DNA of 64,000 bases from Marisa cornuarietis (taxonomy: Eukaryota > Mollusca > Gastropoda > Architaenioglossa > Ampullariidae): contig SMMW01000585.1 in assembly GCA_004794655.1 (NCBI GenBank), positions 6,468,001 to 6,532,000 on the forward strand. The letters run 5' to 3'. A program made the position numbers and the translations under genes. Shown here in pieces: positions 1-13,341 of this stretch. The first letter of the stretch is position 1. Each line of letters starts with the position of its first letter. The notes under the pieces were generated by a model, which saw nothing but the letters and a program-made list of their open reading frames with translations, ran no database searches and was not told the DNA's origin.

Positions 1-24
1 GTGTGTGTGTGTGTGTGTGTGTGT
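1..24. repeat. (GT)12 microsatellite at window edge
   Basis: Perfect dinucleotide run, cut by the window start, so its full length is unknown. Confidence 0.97.
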
Positions 25-288
25 TTGCGCGCGCTCAACGTTAATCTAAAAGTCTTTTATATGTTTACCATCTAAGCAAACTTAGCTGTCAACAAATTTC
101 ATACCTCGGTGTCGAGACGGTTTCCTCATATTTTAAATCGCTGAGAAACCGATGTTTGGTGATCAAATTCTGGTAAAACGGGTACACAGGATTCATTCTG
201 GTAACCTGTGAAATACGCCGATAGATAAGCGCTAGCTTTTTATGGGGCCAGAAAGCAAAAGATTTAATTTAACTCTTTTTTTCTAATC

Positions 289-294
<6 letters not shown>

Positions 295-360
<66 letters not shown>
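295..360. repeat. (TG)33 microsatellite
   Basis: Perfect 66-bp dinucleotide run, the longest GT tract here. Confidence 0.98.
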
Positions 361-363
<3 letters not shown>

Positions 364-3300
364 AGGTCTTATTTAGTAACTAGCTCTCAATGTTGAGGTT
401 CATGCTGTACATTTTCCGCGTTGGTCATACTCATTTACGTCGCTGCATTTCTAGACTTTCTCTCTCGATTCGCAGAAGAGACTGTTCCTCCTTAATTTTT
501 AATTTTAATTTATTAATACATTATGATCTTATTTTCCGTAAACACTCGGTTTCTGGGCATACGTGAATCTGCTGAAGGCCGGACGCAGGCACCATCGGAC
601 AATGAGGCCCAAACATTTCCTCGTGAGTCCAGAACGAGGCTGATGCCTTCTTCTCGGTCATTTACACAATGGCTGACGCTCTTGACCGGCTCATTATCAG
701 GGGGCGTACTGGAGTCCGAACAAAAACGAGGCCTCTTTGCTACAGAAATATACATTTCCTGGAAACGGCCGATCTCTTGAGCGGTTTCAACGACACAACC
801 AGTTTCTCGTACATGAATTTAACTGGTTGTAAAAATAATTTCTCTGCTTTGTCATCCATTTTTATTGTTTCCCGCTATGCACGTCATACATTCCTTTACT
901 GTTCTCTGTTTCGCTTCCTGTAACATTGGGTAGACGAAATGACAGACTAGCCTAGACTCTTGGTAGAATACAAGAGATACGCAAATAGCTGTGATGGAAG
1001 TGACCGCTACAAGGACACAACCTTGTTTGTAACGCAGCCTGTGCATGTTGCGGACTTGTATGTATTTTATTTTAGTTTTCTCTCCAGTAGATATCTCCAA
1101 GGCAATATCAATAGCCATGTATCTCCTTCTGTCTGGCTCCTTATCTGGTCAAACGGATGCACACTGATTTATGACAAGCGTTAATCATCTCGATATGGCG
1201 ATTAGAATGGCACACGGAGCTGAGAATGATATACGTGAATAATTAGACAATTTCGAACTTAATAATTAAAAAAAACACTTTCGTGCAAACCCACACTTGT
1301 TTACTGGTCCATCGTATGTGCGCTCTCGTGTTATTCAGATCACGCGCCGTTCATTGGTTTCGTGGGAAAAGGTTGAAGGAGTGTTTGTTAGTCTTTGTGA
1401 CGCCTGGCACCAGCAGTTCGTAACCTCTCCACCGCTGGGGGTGATGGACTGTAGGTGGATGGTCCATCGTCGACCATCGTCCACTCTGCCACAAACACTT
1501 CACTGCCTCATCTCTCCCCTACCCACCCGTTACCGCTACCACCACCATCCCCTTCACACTCCTGCCCGGCAGGTCGACTTGACGGATGACTGGCCGATAA
1601 GCGGACACGGAGTAGTAGGTCGGGCTATCTTTTGTTTATGGTAACATCCTCTGGCATGCGTCCTGCCTGTGGAGAGGTCTGCGAGACTCATCACCTCCTG
1701 ACCACGTGACCAGCGACAGCAGCAGCAGCAAAAACAGCAGCATCACCAGCAGGGGTACAGCTGGACCAGGAATCGTAATATCGGCAGTAGCGGGTAGATG
1801 TGAGTGTGTGAGTGTATGTCATGTCTGCACATGTAATTAGGACTGAACAGGCTTGGTTATGGGGAGGTAATTAGGGCAGTGTTCCCGAGGTTGTTGTGGA
1901 GGGAATGGGTGGGAGGATGTACGGCATTCTCGCCGACTCTTTTCCCTTCCTAATTCTCTCTTTCTCTCCCTCCCTCCCCCCTCTTTCCCTTTCTCCAAGG
2001 CCATACCATGTTACTGCAAGTATCGTCCATTTTCTAGCAGTTCTACACTGGAGCTATTACTTTTCCCAGGCGTGGTCTCTCGCTACGGGTCGGCTTCTGT
2101 CTTCTGTGTGTACGCCACTGCCAGGCCCGAGACAATGGGAGGCCATTAGCTGCCTGCGCTTCTGGTTGTCCCAGCCGAGCCAGAGCCATAAACAAGATGG
2201 CTACTGTTTCTCAAGCGCGAGAAAGACCTCGCCACACCAGACGCTACAGTCCGTTACCAATGACGGTGATAGTGGTAGGCTTTCCGGGTGTGACTACAAA
2301 ATGTGGAATGTTCTGCCAATATATCATGGTGTGGGTCCCTGTTTATGACTACTGAAATCTAGAATGTTCTGTCAACGGTAGAGGATAGGGGTATATATAT
2401 ATATATACAGGCAGAAGTGGGAAATATGCGATTGGTGTGGGCGGAGTTTATCTTTATTCTCTCTAACCTGGATGCATGTTTACGATGAAGGCCGGCATTT
2501 GAATGGTCAGTCGACTTTCCATGACGCTAATGGTAAAAGATTGGTATGTAGGTACTAGAGGTAAAATAATCTGACGGGTGTTTTAAGTATTAGTGGAAAT
2601 AGTTGTAGAAGCAGCATCCCCGGTACAAGTGGCTGCTAGTCGCAGTCCGGCTGGAACCCAGTGGCAGGTTGTTGATAGAGATACACAGACCTGCGGTTAG
2701 CGTACGCGGGGTGTTATCCCGAGGGTAAGTAAACAAACTGCCTGCTGTGAGGGTCAGACTGGACAGGATTGTCATCGTCATCGGGGTCGTTATCTGACAT
2801 CACCTGGCAGCTTTGCCGCTCGCCTGCCAGAGTCAGCAGGTGGTGACAGACACGATCAAGACTTTCCCCTCTGACACAGCCGCCATTGTTCATCAGGAAC
2901 AGAGAAGCAAAGGAGGTGCCACACTTACAGCCCCAACGTCTCGTGACCAGTGACCAGACGTTGGGACAAGGCTGCTGGTCAAGAATCTTGTCCTGCTCTG
3001 TTCAAAATCTTGGATGAATTAAACTAATTGGCGGTCCTTGGGATAGACTACATTCAACTCCAGCAGCATTGGTCCTTTTGGTCAAGGTCTAGCTCTCAGG
3101 GTTGGCAGGACTTGCGTTCACTTTCTTATTTAATTAAATCTTCGGGTTTACAATTTTGCTGTAACTAGTATGCTTACTAGTATGACGAATTCTGTATTTG
3201 TTCCATGTTGCCGTGTAGGTGTCGTCGTGGTTACCCATAGAAATAAATAATGGTGTTATCTATTAAGAAACGAAGGGAGACAAGTCAGATGACTGTAAGT

Positions 3301-4074
3301 TTAAACAGGTAATTTTCTCGGTTTATCGCTCACCTAATAAGTAATGTGTGGCGATTTTCACATTCTATCACCGATGGTTTCTAATGTGAAAAAAGAACAC
3401 TACTACACACAACATCCACGCCACCCTCCACCCCGCCCGGTTGTCGAACGTGGGCTGTCAACCTGTCAGTCTAGCTGAGGAACATCGACAATAGACAAGT
3501 TTGACTATTTAACTTTCACCGCCTATGAATAAGCTTGACTCACTAGATTAGAAACTTGACATCGTCACAGCAGCCGAAATCAACCCGGGCAAATACGGGT
3601 GCCACGGCTAGTCTGTAATAAAGACACCGATGAAATCATTCCTTAGGGAGGGTATTACTGTGTTAAACAGACGAAGGCTTAAACTCAGATTGTTCAACGT
3701 CGTCTTTACCCTTCCACCCCAAACTACCCCCTTTTCCTTTAGCTATTATTCTGGTGGCTCTCTGCTGGCGGTCCGGCCAGTCAGCTTGACAAGCGGCGTC
3801 AGGCCGCTCTAGTTAAGTTCTGTCAAATCAAAGACCCTCTAAAACAAAGCTTCGGGGCCTCAGCGCCTGTCGGGAGTTTGTCACATTCTCTCCACACTTC
3901 CCCCCCCCACCTCTGTTTGCTTGCCTCCCCTTGCGTCCATCAGTTCCCTCTTCCACCCTTCCTCTCTCACTCTCGCTGTCTTGGCATCACCCACCCCGTC
4001 TACCCCACCCCACCCTCCAAATCCCCGCCCGAACCTCGCCCTCTGTCTCTCCGAAACCCTCCCAGCTCTGTTAG

Positions 4075-4255
4075 TGCGGAGTTGTCAATAACTGTCTGGG
4101 ATTTTGAAAGACAAGTTCCTACGGCTCCGGGCCTTCCATGGAGGGACACTAATTGGAAGCCTCTGGCTAATTAGTCCTGGCAACAATTAAATCCTGATTG
4201 GCCGATGCCACTTGGAGGGTCAGACGGGGACTAACCATTGTGCTTGTACGGTAGA
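4075..4255. promoter_or_regulatory. Homeodomain-site-rich block, possible conserved non-coding element
   Basis: Within 110 bp there are CTAATTG (4149), the palindrome CTAATTAG (4167), CAACAATTAA (4181; SOX-like ACAAT plus homeodomain) and a GATTGG/CCAAT box (4196), in complex sequence between repeats. Clusters like this are common in enhancers of developmental genes. Function is inferred from motif density only. Confidence 0.25.
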
Positions 4256-4734
4256 TATTTTACAGAGGAGCCCATTCGCATCGCCTTGCTTACCACAATG
4301 CTCGCCCTCAGTTGAAGGTTCCCCCACCTAGGCAGTCTCCAAGGTTGTCGGCGGAAGCACAATTAGCTTACTGCCCTTCGGCGTTAAATTAATTCTCATT
4401 GCTAATGCCTGGCTAAGGGTCAGAAGAAAATGGTCTTGAGTACTACAGCAGACGAGTACAGAGGCACCCATCCTGGTGGCAACGGAGATGACGAGGTGCA
4501 AGAACGCCAGTAGAACGGCTAGCAGCTGATTAACTGTTTTGACTCCCTTTGGGCATGTCTCGCTGCATATTTCTAGCCTGCGAAAAGGATTAACAGACCT
4601 TGCAAGGACTGGACCAGGGGAAAATATTTTTTCGTTGTAATGATTTTTCTTCTCGTTCGCTAGCATTTGAAAGATTTTGGACCCTGTCGCGAGCCCTCAC
4701 ACAGTGCATGTTGTCTAGATACCCCCCCCCCCCT

Positions 4735-4773
4735 TACACACACGCACACATATATATATATATACACACACAC
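4735..4773. repeat. Compound (CA)(TA)(CA) microsatellite
   Basis: acacacacgcacaca, then (TA)n, then (CA)n, following a poly-C run at 4721. Confidence 0.9.
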
Positions 4774-5611
4774 TCGGGCGAAGTATATATTACACATAAA
4801 CACAGCTTAGGATATTTTATATTTTCGATATACATGATGCAAAGACCATTTTGATTTATAGAGACAATGGTCTCTAGAGCTGTTGTTGTTTAGAAGCTAG
4901 TTGTAACAATTTACTGTTAAGAATGTTCTGCATGATTATGTCTGTCACTACTGGCAAATGCGCGTGTCTTTTGTTTTTGCTCCGCCTGCTGGGACATTTG
5001 GTTGTAAAATGTGGTGCAACTATACAGCAGAAGTCTCATCCGTGCTTCATGTTAAACAAAAGCTAGACAACACGGAATTATATATATATATAGACAGACA
5101 GGAAGTCGTCACCAAAATGCTCTTGACGTGAAACACTTTCTTTATTTTGAATGTGATTACAGAGAGAAGAAATTCTTACAATATGAATGACTTATTGAAG
5201 TTTAAGATTTTAATTCGGCAGATAGCGTGAAACAATATCATACAAGTCATTTTCTTATAAAAAACAAAAAACAAAAAAAAAAACCAACAACAACAAAGAT
5301 ACGCAAGAGGAAACGAAGATTAAGATGAAGAATGCTGTTTGCTAGACACGATGGCATAATATTTGTTTCCTTTCTTGACCGACGTTTGATTTATTTGCAC
5401 ACTTCTCTCAGGTTTATATTTATTTTCTAAAAGCTCTCACATTCAATTCATGCTAGTACATGGCTTGAACATACTTCTCCTCTCTTCGCCCCCCCCCTTT
5501 TTTTCTCAATGTGAGGCCAGCCTAATACGCCATCTGTATCCTTCTGGCTAAGAATAACTTGGGTCGTGTTCGTTGTAAGGCCATTTTCGTTAGACACGAG
5601 ATTTCTGCGAG

Positions 5612-5675
5612 TTATCTCCCCTTGCAAGATACAGCGCTTCTCCGCCAGGCTGCGTTACATTACCAAGGGAGATAA
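5612..5675. repeat. Inverted repeat of the ttatctccc(c)ttg motif
   Basis: ttatctccccttg (5612-5624) and caagggagataa (5664-5675) can pair around a loop of about 39 nt. The same core recurs at 9516, 9538 and 23065, so this may be a fragment of a dispersed repeat. Confidence 0.6.
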
Positions 5676-7270
5676 GCTCCGGTGTTTCTGATGAGACGAG
5701 GGATTAAATCTTTTGAAAAGATGAATTATTGTGTGATCTGTTACTACGTGCAGGTTTTCGATTACGCTGTTAGAGTACGCGCGTCTGACCTTGCCCAATG
5801 GCGCGCGGACAAAGGTGCGCGATCGTCCTGAACCCCTTCTAATAAAATTTCATTTAGATTGCGCGTGGGACATTTGATAGGTATACACTGATGATTATCC
5901 ATCCAAATTTGTTGGTACTCAGCAACTTTTTTCTTTTACGAGAGCGGAAGCACCCGTGCGTGTGTGTGCGTGCGCGAGGTTTGGGAAGAGGAGAAGGTTG
6001 AATCAAGACCGAAATTGTGCTGAGCACAGCTGCAATGATCGGCCTACAGCGACTACCCACCCATCCTCTCTACTTTTTTTTGTGGGGGGCTTGGGTTTTT
6101 GGTCAGAATGAGAGAAAAGAGCAGTAAAGAATAAAACCAGAGATCCATGAGTCTTTTGGTGCGGTGCTTCAAGACTGCGCAACCCAAGCACATCTGATGG
6201 CGGGTTTTCACAACTCGATCTCCTGCGATACGGCGCCACTTTCACGATAGCATCATCCTTCTTACTTTTTCCCCCTGAAGTCTCCTTGATGTGAAAGATA
6301 TGAATTTTTGATAAAAACTTCAAATCTCTTTTCATCCCCAAAGTCTGTGTCGGCGGTGCTTTTTCTGAGGTGAGATACTTATTGCCTTGTAACGCCCAGT
6401 ATTAAGTCGCGAGATGATGACAAATTCGCTTCTGCTTTGAATCACCAGATGCTAGTTGTAAAAAAAAGTAGTATCAAATAATAAAAACTCATGGGGAACT
6501 ATCTCAAGCCCCTGAAATCGCCTTAACGCATGCGTTTGATCGGCTGTTATATCCTTGTTTTACGAGATGCGGAGTACACACTGTTACAAGACTGCTCCCT
6601 GAAATGGAACAAACCTAGAGAGAGAAAAAGAGAGAGAAAGAAAGAGAAATGAAAGCGGGTTTGGGAAGGGGTGAGGGGTGGTGGAATAATAGGTAAAAAT
6701 AATCGTAACATTGGATAAAGAACGGAGGGGGCTGTGACTTGTGCGGGTGGTGGGATGGGAAGGGTGGGATAAAGAGGGAGTAACGTTGGCCATGCTTTAT
6801 TTCCAGCCAAAAGTTTGCATTAATTGAAACAATTTTGTGTCCGCCATGTTTGTAACCGGGTCCATCCATTGCGAACGTGAGACAGGATGTGAAGTAGGAT
6901 TAGCTTGATTATCTGCCCTTGTGCTGGTGTTCATTTAGGCCTCCAGCCAGTTCTCTTCTTCAGGGAAAAAGACTGAAAGAAAAATAAGACGAAAAAAAAA
7001 CCTCCAACAGAAAAAAGGAGAGAAAAGAAATAGAGGCACTTTGAATAACTGTTGGGCCCAGAAAGTTTTTCTTTTCTCCTGTTGGCCTGTTGCTGTTTTC
7101 AAACGATACATTTCTACAAGATGCAAAAGTGGCCTCGGCTTGAAAAGCTGTTGCAGGTTCTGATAAAGTCAGTTCTTAGGGAACAATGGATGTGAAATGC
7201 CACGGTTTAAAACGTGCTTGGAACCGACAGGGGAGGGAAAGCTGCTGACATAAACCTCTTGCTAACTCAC

Positions 7271-7405
7271 TGGGAGTGGTGGTACTTGATACGGAAATCT
7301 CCCTAGGGAGCGCAGATACTTAATATCCAGGACCCAGTGGGGAGCCAGCATACTCGATACTCACGTCTCCGTAGGGAGTGGAGATGTTTTATACCTAGAG
7401 GTCTG
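7271..7405. repeat. Two-copy 68-bp tandem repeat
   Basis: Units starting tgggagtggtggtact and tggggagccagcatact lie 68 bp apart. They share gatac, tctcc(c/g)tagggag and a downstream agat...tata block in the same order. A weaker third part (gtctgtaggaag) follows to about 7440. Nothing indicates coding. Confidence 0.65.
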
Positions 7406-9091
7406 TAGGAAGAAGACATAATTGATGTCCAGATCAACGGCTTTGGGGTGCGAGCAGTATGTCTGTGGATTTCTCTAGACGTCTGTTGTTGGTGCTGCTG
7501 CAGTTTTTTGCTGCTTATATTCTTGTCCCAATCAGCACCTTTAAAATATGGATATTATTTCAACAAGCGATACAAACATGCTTCCAGTATTTTATTTATA
7601 AGCTATCTGTATAGAAATAATCTGTGTAGGTAACCATCAAGTTGAAGTATTGATGAAGCTACCGCCCATGTAGTTGTTTAATAAATATTTAGGTTTGACT
7701 TCAAAGGATCGCGTGACAGTCCAAGAGCCAGTTTGCAGCATCTAAACAACAGTCTCCTCGACTTCGCCCTTATTTACTTCTGTGCGTGCTAGTTAACAAT
7801 ATATTTGTTCTGCCTTTCAGTCTGTCTCTCTTCCTGTCGTGAGATTAGAGAGAGAGTTGAATGTCTTTGTTTATCCAAGGGCTACAGTCCTCCAGAAGGA
7901 ATGTAGATGATAAAAATAATTACATAATTTTGTAATGAGTAAAGCAACAATGCGGAAACATTAACTAACAAGTACTACCTAGCACATACAAATTATAACA
8001 TATATAGTAAATAAAAATGGGGACTAATCCCTATGTATGCTATTTAAACAACATTTGTAAATCTATTCGAGAGGGAAGGTAGGATAAGAAAAATATTTGC
8101 ACCCGTGCTGAATATGGTGGCCACACGTTTAAAGTCTTGCCATGTGGTGACAGGACGTCTTCCTGTCCCGATGTCCCATCGCGCCTTTTAGAGACTGCAC
8201 CTCACAGTAGTTACTGAATGTAGACAGGAGCAAGCCGTGAACGGCGGTGCTGTGTGGACATTAATGTGAGAGTGAACAACGACAAAGAAACTAGCGAGAA
8301 AAGTCTCGACCGCTTGCCAATGTAGGGGAGGGGGTCAACATCAATACGGAAAGTGCCTTCAGATAGGAAAGTTGTGTTTGGGAGGACGACTTGGGCGGCA
8401 AGCCAGTAGATAAGGAGAACGGGGGCTGGGGGACGGGTGGCTGGACAGATGTGTGACGTGGACCCTTGTTATTGAACGTTGTGCGCTGTTGACCACTGAG
8501 CCGACACACTTTTGCTTCATGATTTGAGTAGCAATGGTTGATGATCTGTAAAAGAAGAATTGTAAAAGAAGAAAAGAAGGTTAAAAAAAAAGAACAAGAA
8601 AGAATAATGAGATACAGGAACGAACCGACCGACAGACGGACAGATACAGATGCTAATCTAAATCTTAGAAATACTGACTAGAGGCGTTGTGGGATCATAT
8701 TTCTAAACAATAATAATTTTTTCCTTGAGAAACAGATTCTTGTGTACTATGCAACTAGGGAATTTTTCCCTATTTATTTTCTTTCAGCCCATAGATCACA
8801 TCTTTTTATGCTGGTTTTTGGAGGAGTGAGAAAGAGAAACCCGTGTTTCGTTTGCTCGGTTTTAACCACTCCCATCTTAAGTAATTAAGCTTTGCCGACG
8901 AGAAATCCAGCCACGTAGTGCAGTGCCACAAATACAAACGTTTACAAGTTGAAAGATTTTCCCTCTTGAGACAAGGCGCTAAAATCCCCACCTCACCCTC
9001 TCGCTTCCTACTCTCCACAGCTTCTTTCTTCCTCTAATCCGCTTGATTTTTAAGCTTTAGTCATTTTATATAGATTTGAAAACCTTATTAC

Positions 9092-9142
9092 TTTATTTAT
9101 TTATTTATTTATATATATATATCCAGAGAGAGAGAGAGAGAG
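9092..9142. repeat. Compound (TTTA)(TA)(AG) microsatellite
   Basis: Tetranucleotide ttta units pass into ta repeats, then agag repeats after atcc. Confidence 0.9.
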
Positions 9143-9504
9143 TACATTAATCGTATATCTACGTACTCATAGCACTCAGTTATCTTCCCAAAGAAAATTT
9201 GCTTGGATCATCTATTCAGTGGCATCTGGGAGAGGAGGCAAACAGATTTCTTGTTAGCTTTGCATTCTAACCAACCAAATTTAATTAAAAATCTGTATCT
9301 GCTGCAAAACATTAATTACCATATTTAAACAATACGTTTGTGGCATTTAGCAAGGAAATAGGATATCAAGGGAAGACAACACAGGCGAAATTAGGAAATT
9401 GTCCGGTGGCGTGGAGTACGACAAATGGGGCGGGTGTGTGTTTGGGGGTGGGGGAGGACTCGAAAAAAAGAGCGCCTCACCGCGGCGTCCTCATTAGGGG
9501 TTCA

Positions 9505-9548
9505 GGTCGATGCACGGGAGATAATAGGTCGATGCAAAGGGAGATAAT
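9505..9548. repeat. Two-copy 22-bp repeat containing GGGAGATAAT
   Basis: ggtcgatgcacgggagataat (9505) is followed directly by ggtcgatgcaaagggagataat (9527). The gggagataa core also recurs elsewhere in the window. Confidence 0.8.
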
Positions 9549-10638
9549 TCTGCCTTTGTTCTCGGTCCCATCTTTAGTGGCCGCCTAAATTTGAAGATGC
9601 TATCCCGGTAGAAAATATTGACGCTCCCCATTGATTGTCGCGTGCTTGAGCGATCACATGGCTGCATTTAACTAATTTCTTCCTGCCTGGACATGCGCGG
9701 ACAAAAATGTGGGAAAAAGGAAATGAAACTTAATGATGCTTTGATCGTTGCCTGTGGCTTTTTCTCCGCCCTCCTTCCTTTCCGCATTATTTCATTTTCC
9801 TCCGCTGAACTTAAGTCTCTCCTTCAGTTGATAAACAAGAGTGGCACTTTTGATGTCTTCTTGCGCGCAGAGAGAGCTAAGAGGAGGAGGGAAAAGATTA
9901 AACGAGTTCTGGTGGATATTGTCTGCCTTCCACCCGTCCTTTCTCATATCCCTCACCCCCCTTCCATTCTGTCGCCTGCTCTCGCCCTGGAGACTTCTCG
10001 AACGCAATATAAAGACTATTTTTTTTTGGTCGTTGCTAAGGTGTATCCACATATTTTTCAACAGCAATCAATTTTTGAGCTGCGTTATGGCTTTTGTACA
10101 GCTCGTATTCAAGTCCTTAATCTGTAGTTTAAACAGGGATTGTCCTGCGACTCGGCAGGCTTTCATGTCTGGAAGCAAATCAGCTTTGTAAGCGAGCGTC
10201 TTCAAATGAGAGGTCGATGGGGGGCATTATTTCCGGCCTTCTGCGGACTGTGTATGGGGGGAGGGGGTAACGAGGCGAGTGATCTTCATGTAAAATATTG
10301 GTCGCAGATGCAATCGCCCTGACAGCTTGTCATGCCAGGGTGTAATTGTGGCGTAACAAGCACCACGCTCTGCCAGAAAAAAAACTACAGACTCGCCGCG
10401 GACCCGCCCTGCCCATGTCGTCTTCATTTTTCACGTCTGCATGCCTGGAGAGCCGAGATCTCCCTTGTTGATTTTTGCAGCGAAAGGAGACGACCTCGGC
10501 TTATGAAGTCTGATAGTCACTTGCCTGTCCCGATTGCCGTTTTTTTTTTAAACAAAGAGACAAAATGGCAAAAGACTTCCAACACCATCCTTTCTTCCAA
10601 GTGACTGGTTTGCGGGAGGAAAGAGTAGGGTAGACTGC

Positions 10639-10658
10639 GGGGGGGGGGGGGGGGGGGG
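10639..10658. repeat. Poly-G run of 20
   Basis: Twenty consecutive G. Such runs are assembly- and sequencing-prone, so the true length may differ. Confidence 0.9.
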
Positions 10659-10991
10659 AATCATCTTTTAAAGTTTTTTTTTTTTTGAGTGACAGGCTCA
10701 TTGAAATGTATTAACCGGTAAGCTGAAAGGATGTAGGTGGAGTCGTACATTAAATTGTAATTAACTGATGTAACTTATATTAAGTAGATCTTACTGTCTC
10801 TTTTGCAACAAACAACCTAATAAATAAGAAACAATACTTTAACATTTTAAGTTCAAGATACGGCAAGATTGTATACAGATGTTCACGTACAACAGTCAGA
10901 CGGCGCTTTCTGATGGCGAAACAGCAAAACAGTAGTCATGATTTGTGAATAGAAACATAGTTGGTCAAAGTTTTAGTGAATTAATTGGAAA

Positions 10992-11089
10992 GTTTGTTTT
11001 TTATTGTTTGTTTCTTGTTTTTTGTTTGTTTTGTTTTGGTTTGTTTTGTTGTTGTTGGTTTTTTTTTGTTTTTTTTTTGTTTTTTTTTG
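10992..11089. repeat. T/G low-complexity tract
   Basis: Irregular mix of TTTG, TTG and poly-T over about 100 bp. The hydrophobic open frame across it is compositional. Confidence 0.9.
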
Positions 11090-11891
11090 CATCCGTTGCT
11101 GTCCCAAACTTTCACGTTTTCAAACACATTTTTATCGCGATTCTCGTCATTTAACGAGAGATAATGTGCTGTTGTTTCTGTAGCCTAAATTAGATGGCAA
11201 ACTATTTACTTATATAACCTACACCTGGATAGCCAACATCACGATAAATACAGCAAAGACATTACAGCTCTCTTCTCTTGCTTTTTTAAAATGAAGCTGC
11301 ATGTAACTCTAGCAGAGCGCGAGAACTAAAAAAGGGAGAAAGAAAAATGAAATGCAAGGGAGTGAACTCTAGATTGCGGCTTTTTGATGTAGCAAATGAG
11401 CAAACGATTGTTGTTGATATTTAAGCCCTGACTCAGCAGCTAGTGCTGATATGTTCTAGCAGAGGAAGACAACTACAGGAATCAGAAATGGTGCGGGTAC
11501 CTACCTGCCCGCACAGATGAGAACGGTTGAGCGATAAATGGACGACTAGACGGACGAGAAGAGTGACTTTGACATGATAAAGACAAAGACAATGATACAT
11601 GAAAGTGCATCTAACAGGACATTTAAAAAAAGACTAAAAGGAGAATATATAATATGACAATGTCAAACAAAATTCTTACAGACCGCCCAGCTCGCTTTTA
11701 GCTTGATTGACAAACAAATCGACATGTCACTAAAAGTTAAGTTCAAAGTATTCTTCTGACTTTGAAATTAGCGGAGAGAAATATAATTAATGAATTTACT
11801 TTAATATTTAATAAAGGAGAAGAAAACAAAAAGGGAGTTAGCAATGTGAAACTGTGCCCTGCAGTAGATTGGCCGAACTAGAGAAGATGAC

Positions 11892-11923
<32 letters not shown>
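11892..11923. repeat. Compound (GT)(GA) microsatellite
   Basis: A perfect GT run passes directly into a GA run. Confidence 0.95.
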
Positions 11924-13341
11924 ACAGGGCGGAAGAAAAGAGAAATAATGTCAGATGTCACTAACGGTTTGTCATCTGTTTATCACTTTTTCTGCCCCCT
12001 AGACAGGCATAAGCCCATCGCCAAAACATCTTTCTGCAAAGAAAGTCTTTCAGACTGGCAGCGTTTTCTTAAGTGGAACAGCAGCCAACCACCCTCCAGC
12101 TTTTGACGGCAAAGGGGACACCCGAGGCGCTCTCCTCGTTAAAGAAAATCTCCGAAGAGACAACAGCCGGTCATTGCAGTGATAAACACAATAACAAACT
12201 CATAACTCCTGCCAGGGAGTGGGCCAGGCACCATGTTTTACTGCACCATCATTCTGGGGACTCTTTCAGGAGTCGTGTCGCGGGCCTTTTTCAGACCTGA
12301 CATCCTTTTACCATAACCTCTCGTAACTGCCCCCTGTACCAATCTCCAAAATGGAGTCTCGCAATTGTTATAAATTCATATCATCTCTCAGGGACGCTTC
12401 CGGCCCTGGACCGCAGCGACACACATCGCATGTGACAAATATGTTTAGGTATCTGTCGAGCATTGATTCTCCCGAAAAACCCCGTCTTTCCGCTGCATGA
12501 ATTAATTCTGTAGTCGGCGGGGGGTTCGGGGGTTATGACAGTGATGTAAGGTTGTGGGTGGCAAGTTCGTATCTTACCTTAGCGTCTCTCATTTTAAAGT
12601 CATTTCGAAGTCGGTGTACTGACGTCACTAGAGTGGTGCGGGTGAGAAAGTCTCCGCAGGAAAGCCTCGGCTAATAAGCGTAAGACTTAGTTTTTAACCG
12701 AGACCTGCTGTCGAGCAAATGACAAAGATGCCAATTGATTGAGTAGGCGAGGACAGGAGGCGGAGATAAAAGGTTTAATGGGGCGGACGAAGTTAAACAA
12801 AATATTACGAATACTTTCTTCCTTGCAGATCCCTAAAAGCACACAGACAGATTAATCAAATCCCAAGTATGTCAAACAAATATAAGAAGGGAAATAAGCT
12901 CAAATCTGCTTAATAAATAAAAGCGTGTGTACCTTCAGGATTTGCAAAGTGAAAAGCTTAAACAAATAATTCTTGGAAAGAGCATGAAAGAGCACCAGAA
13001 ACTTTCTCTTCCTTCGTCCACCCCTCCCCCTTTTTTGTTTGTTTAAAGGCATTTTTTCTATTTGTTGTAAACACGGCTTTGGCTATTTAAAGAGTCGTAA
13101 ATTCTAACATTAACTTCAGAAGTTGCATATTATTTCTCGTTATGACCTTTCGTTGAAGATTATTGTGAGCAAACACAAAAGTTGTACAGATCCCGTCTTA
13201 TATATTGCGCTGTCGTCTTGTCGGAGTCGCAGCCCATAAGCTGCTTTCAGTCGTGACACAGGGGTTTGTCAAATTGGTTTTTGTCGATACAACTCGCCTT
13301 ACAGGATGATGTCACCCAGGTTAAGGACTAATAAGCAATTG

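Larger units (their letters stand above)
361..13341. other. Non-coding flank or 5' intron, no gene seen
   Basis: Apart from the repeats and motif block listed separately, this stretch shows only chance frames without consistent codon bias. It has a pyrimidine-rich run at about 3895-4030, a Q-codon-like cagcag tract at 1711-1735 that is closed by stops, and complex AT-rich sequence such as 1140-1300 that could be regulatory. No tRNA, rRNA or transposon coding was recognised. Confidence 0.6.

Noticed and set aside
1705..1760. Gln-codon run as a coding exon
   Set aside because: Stop codon immediately upstream in the same frame and no credible splice sites; a CAG-type simple repeat.
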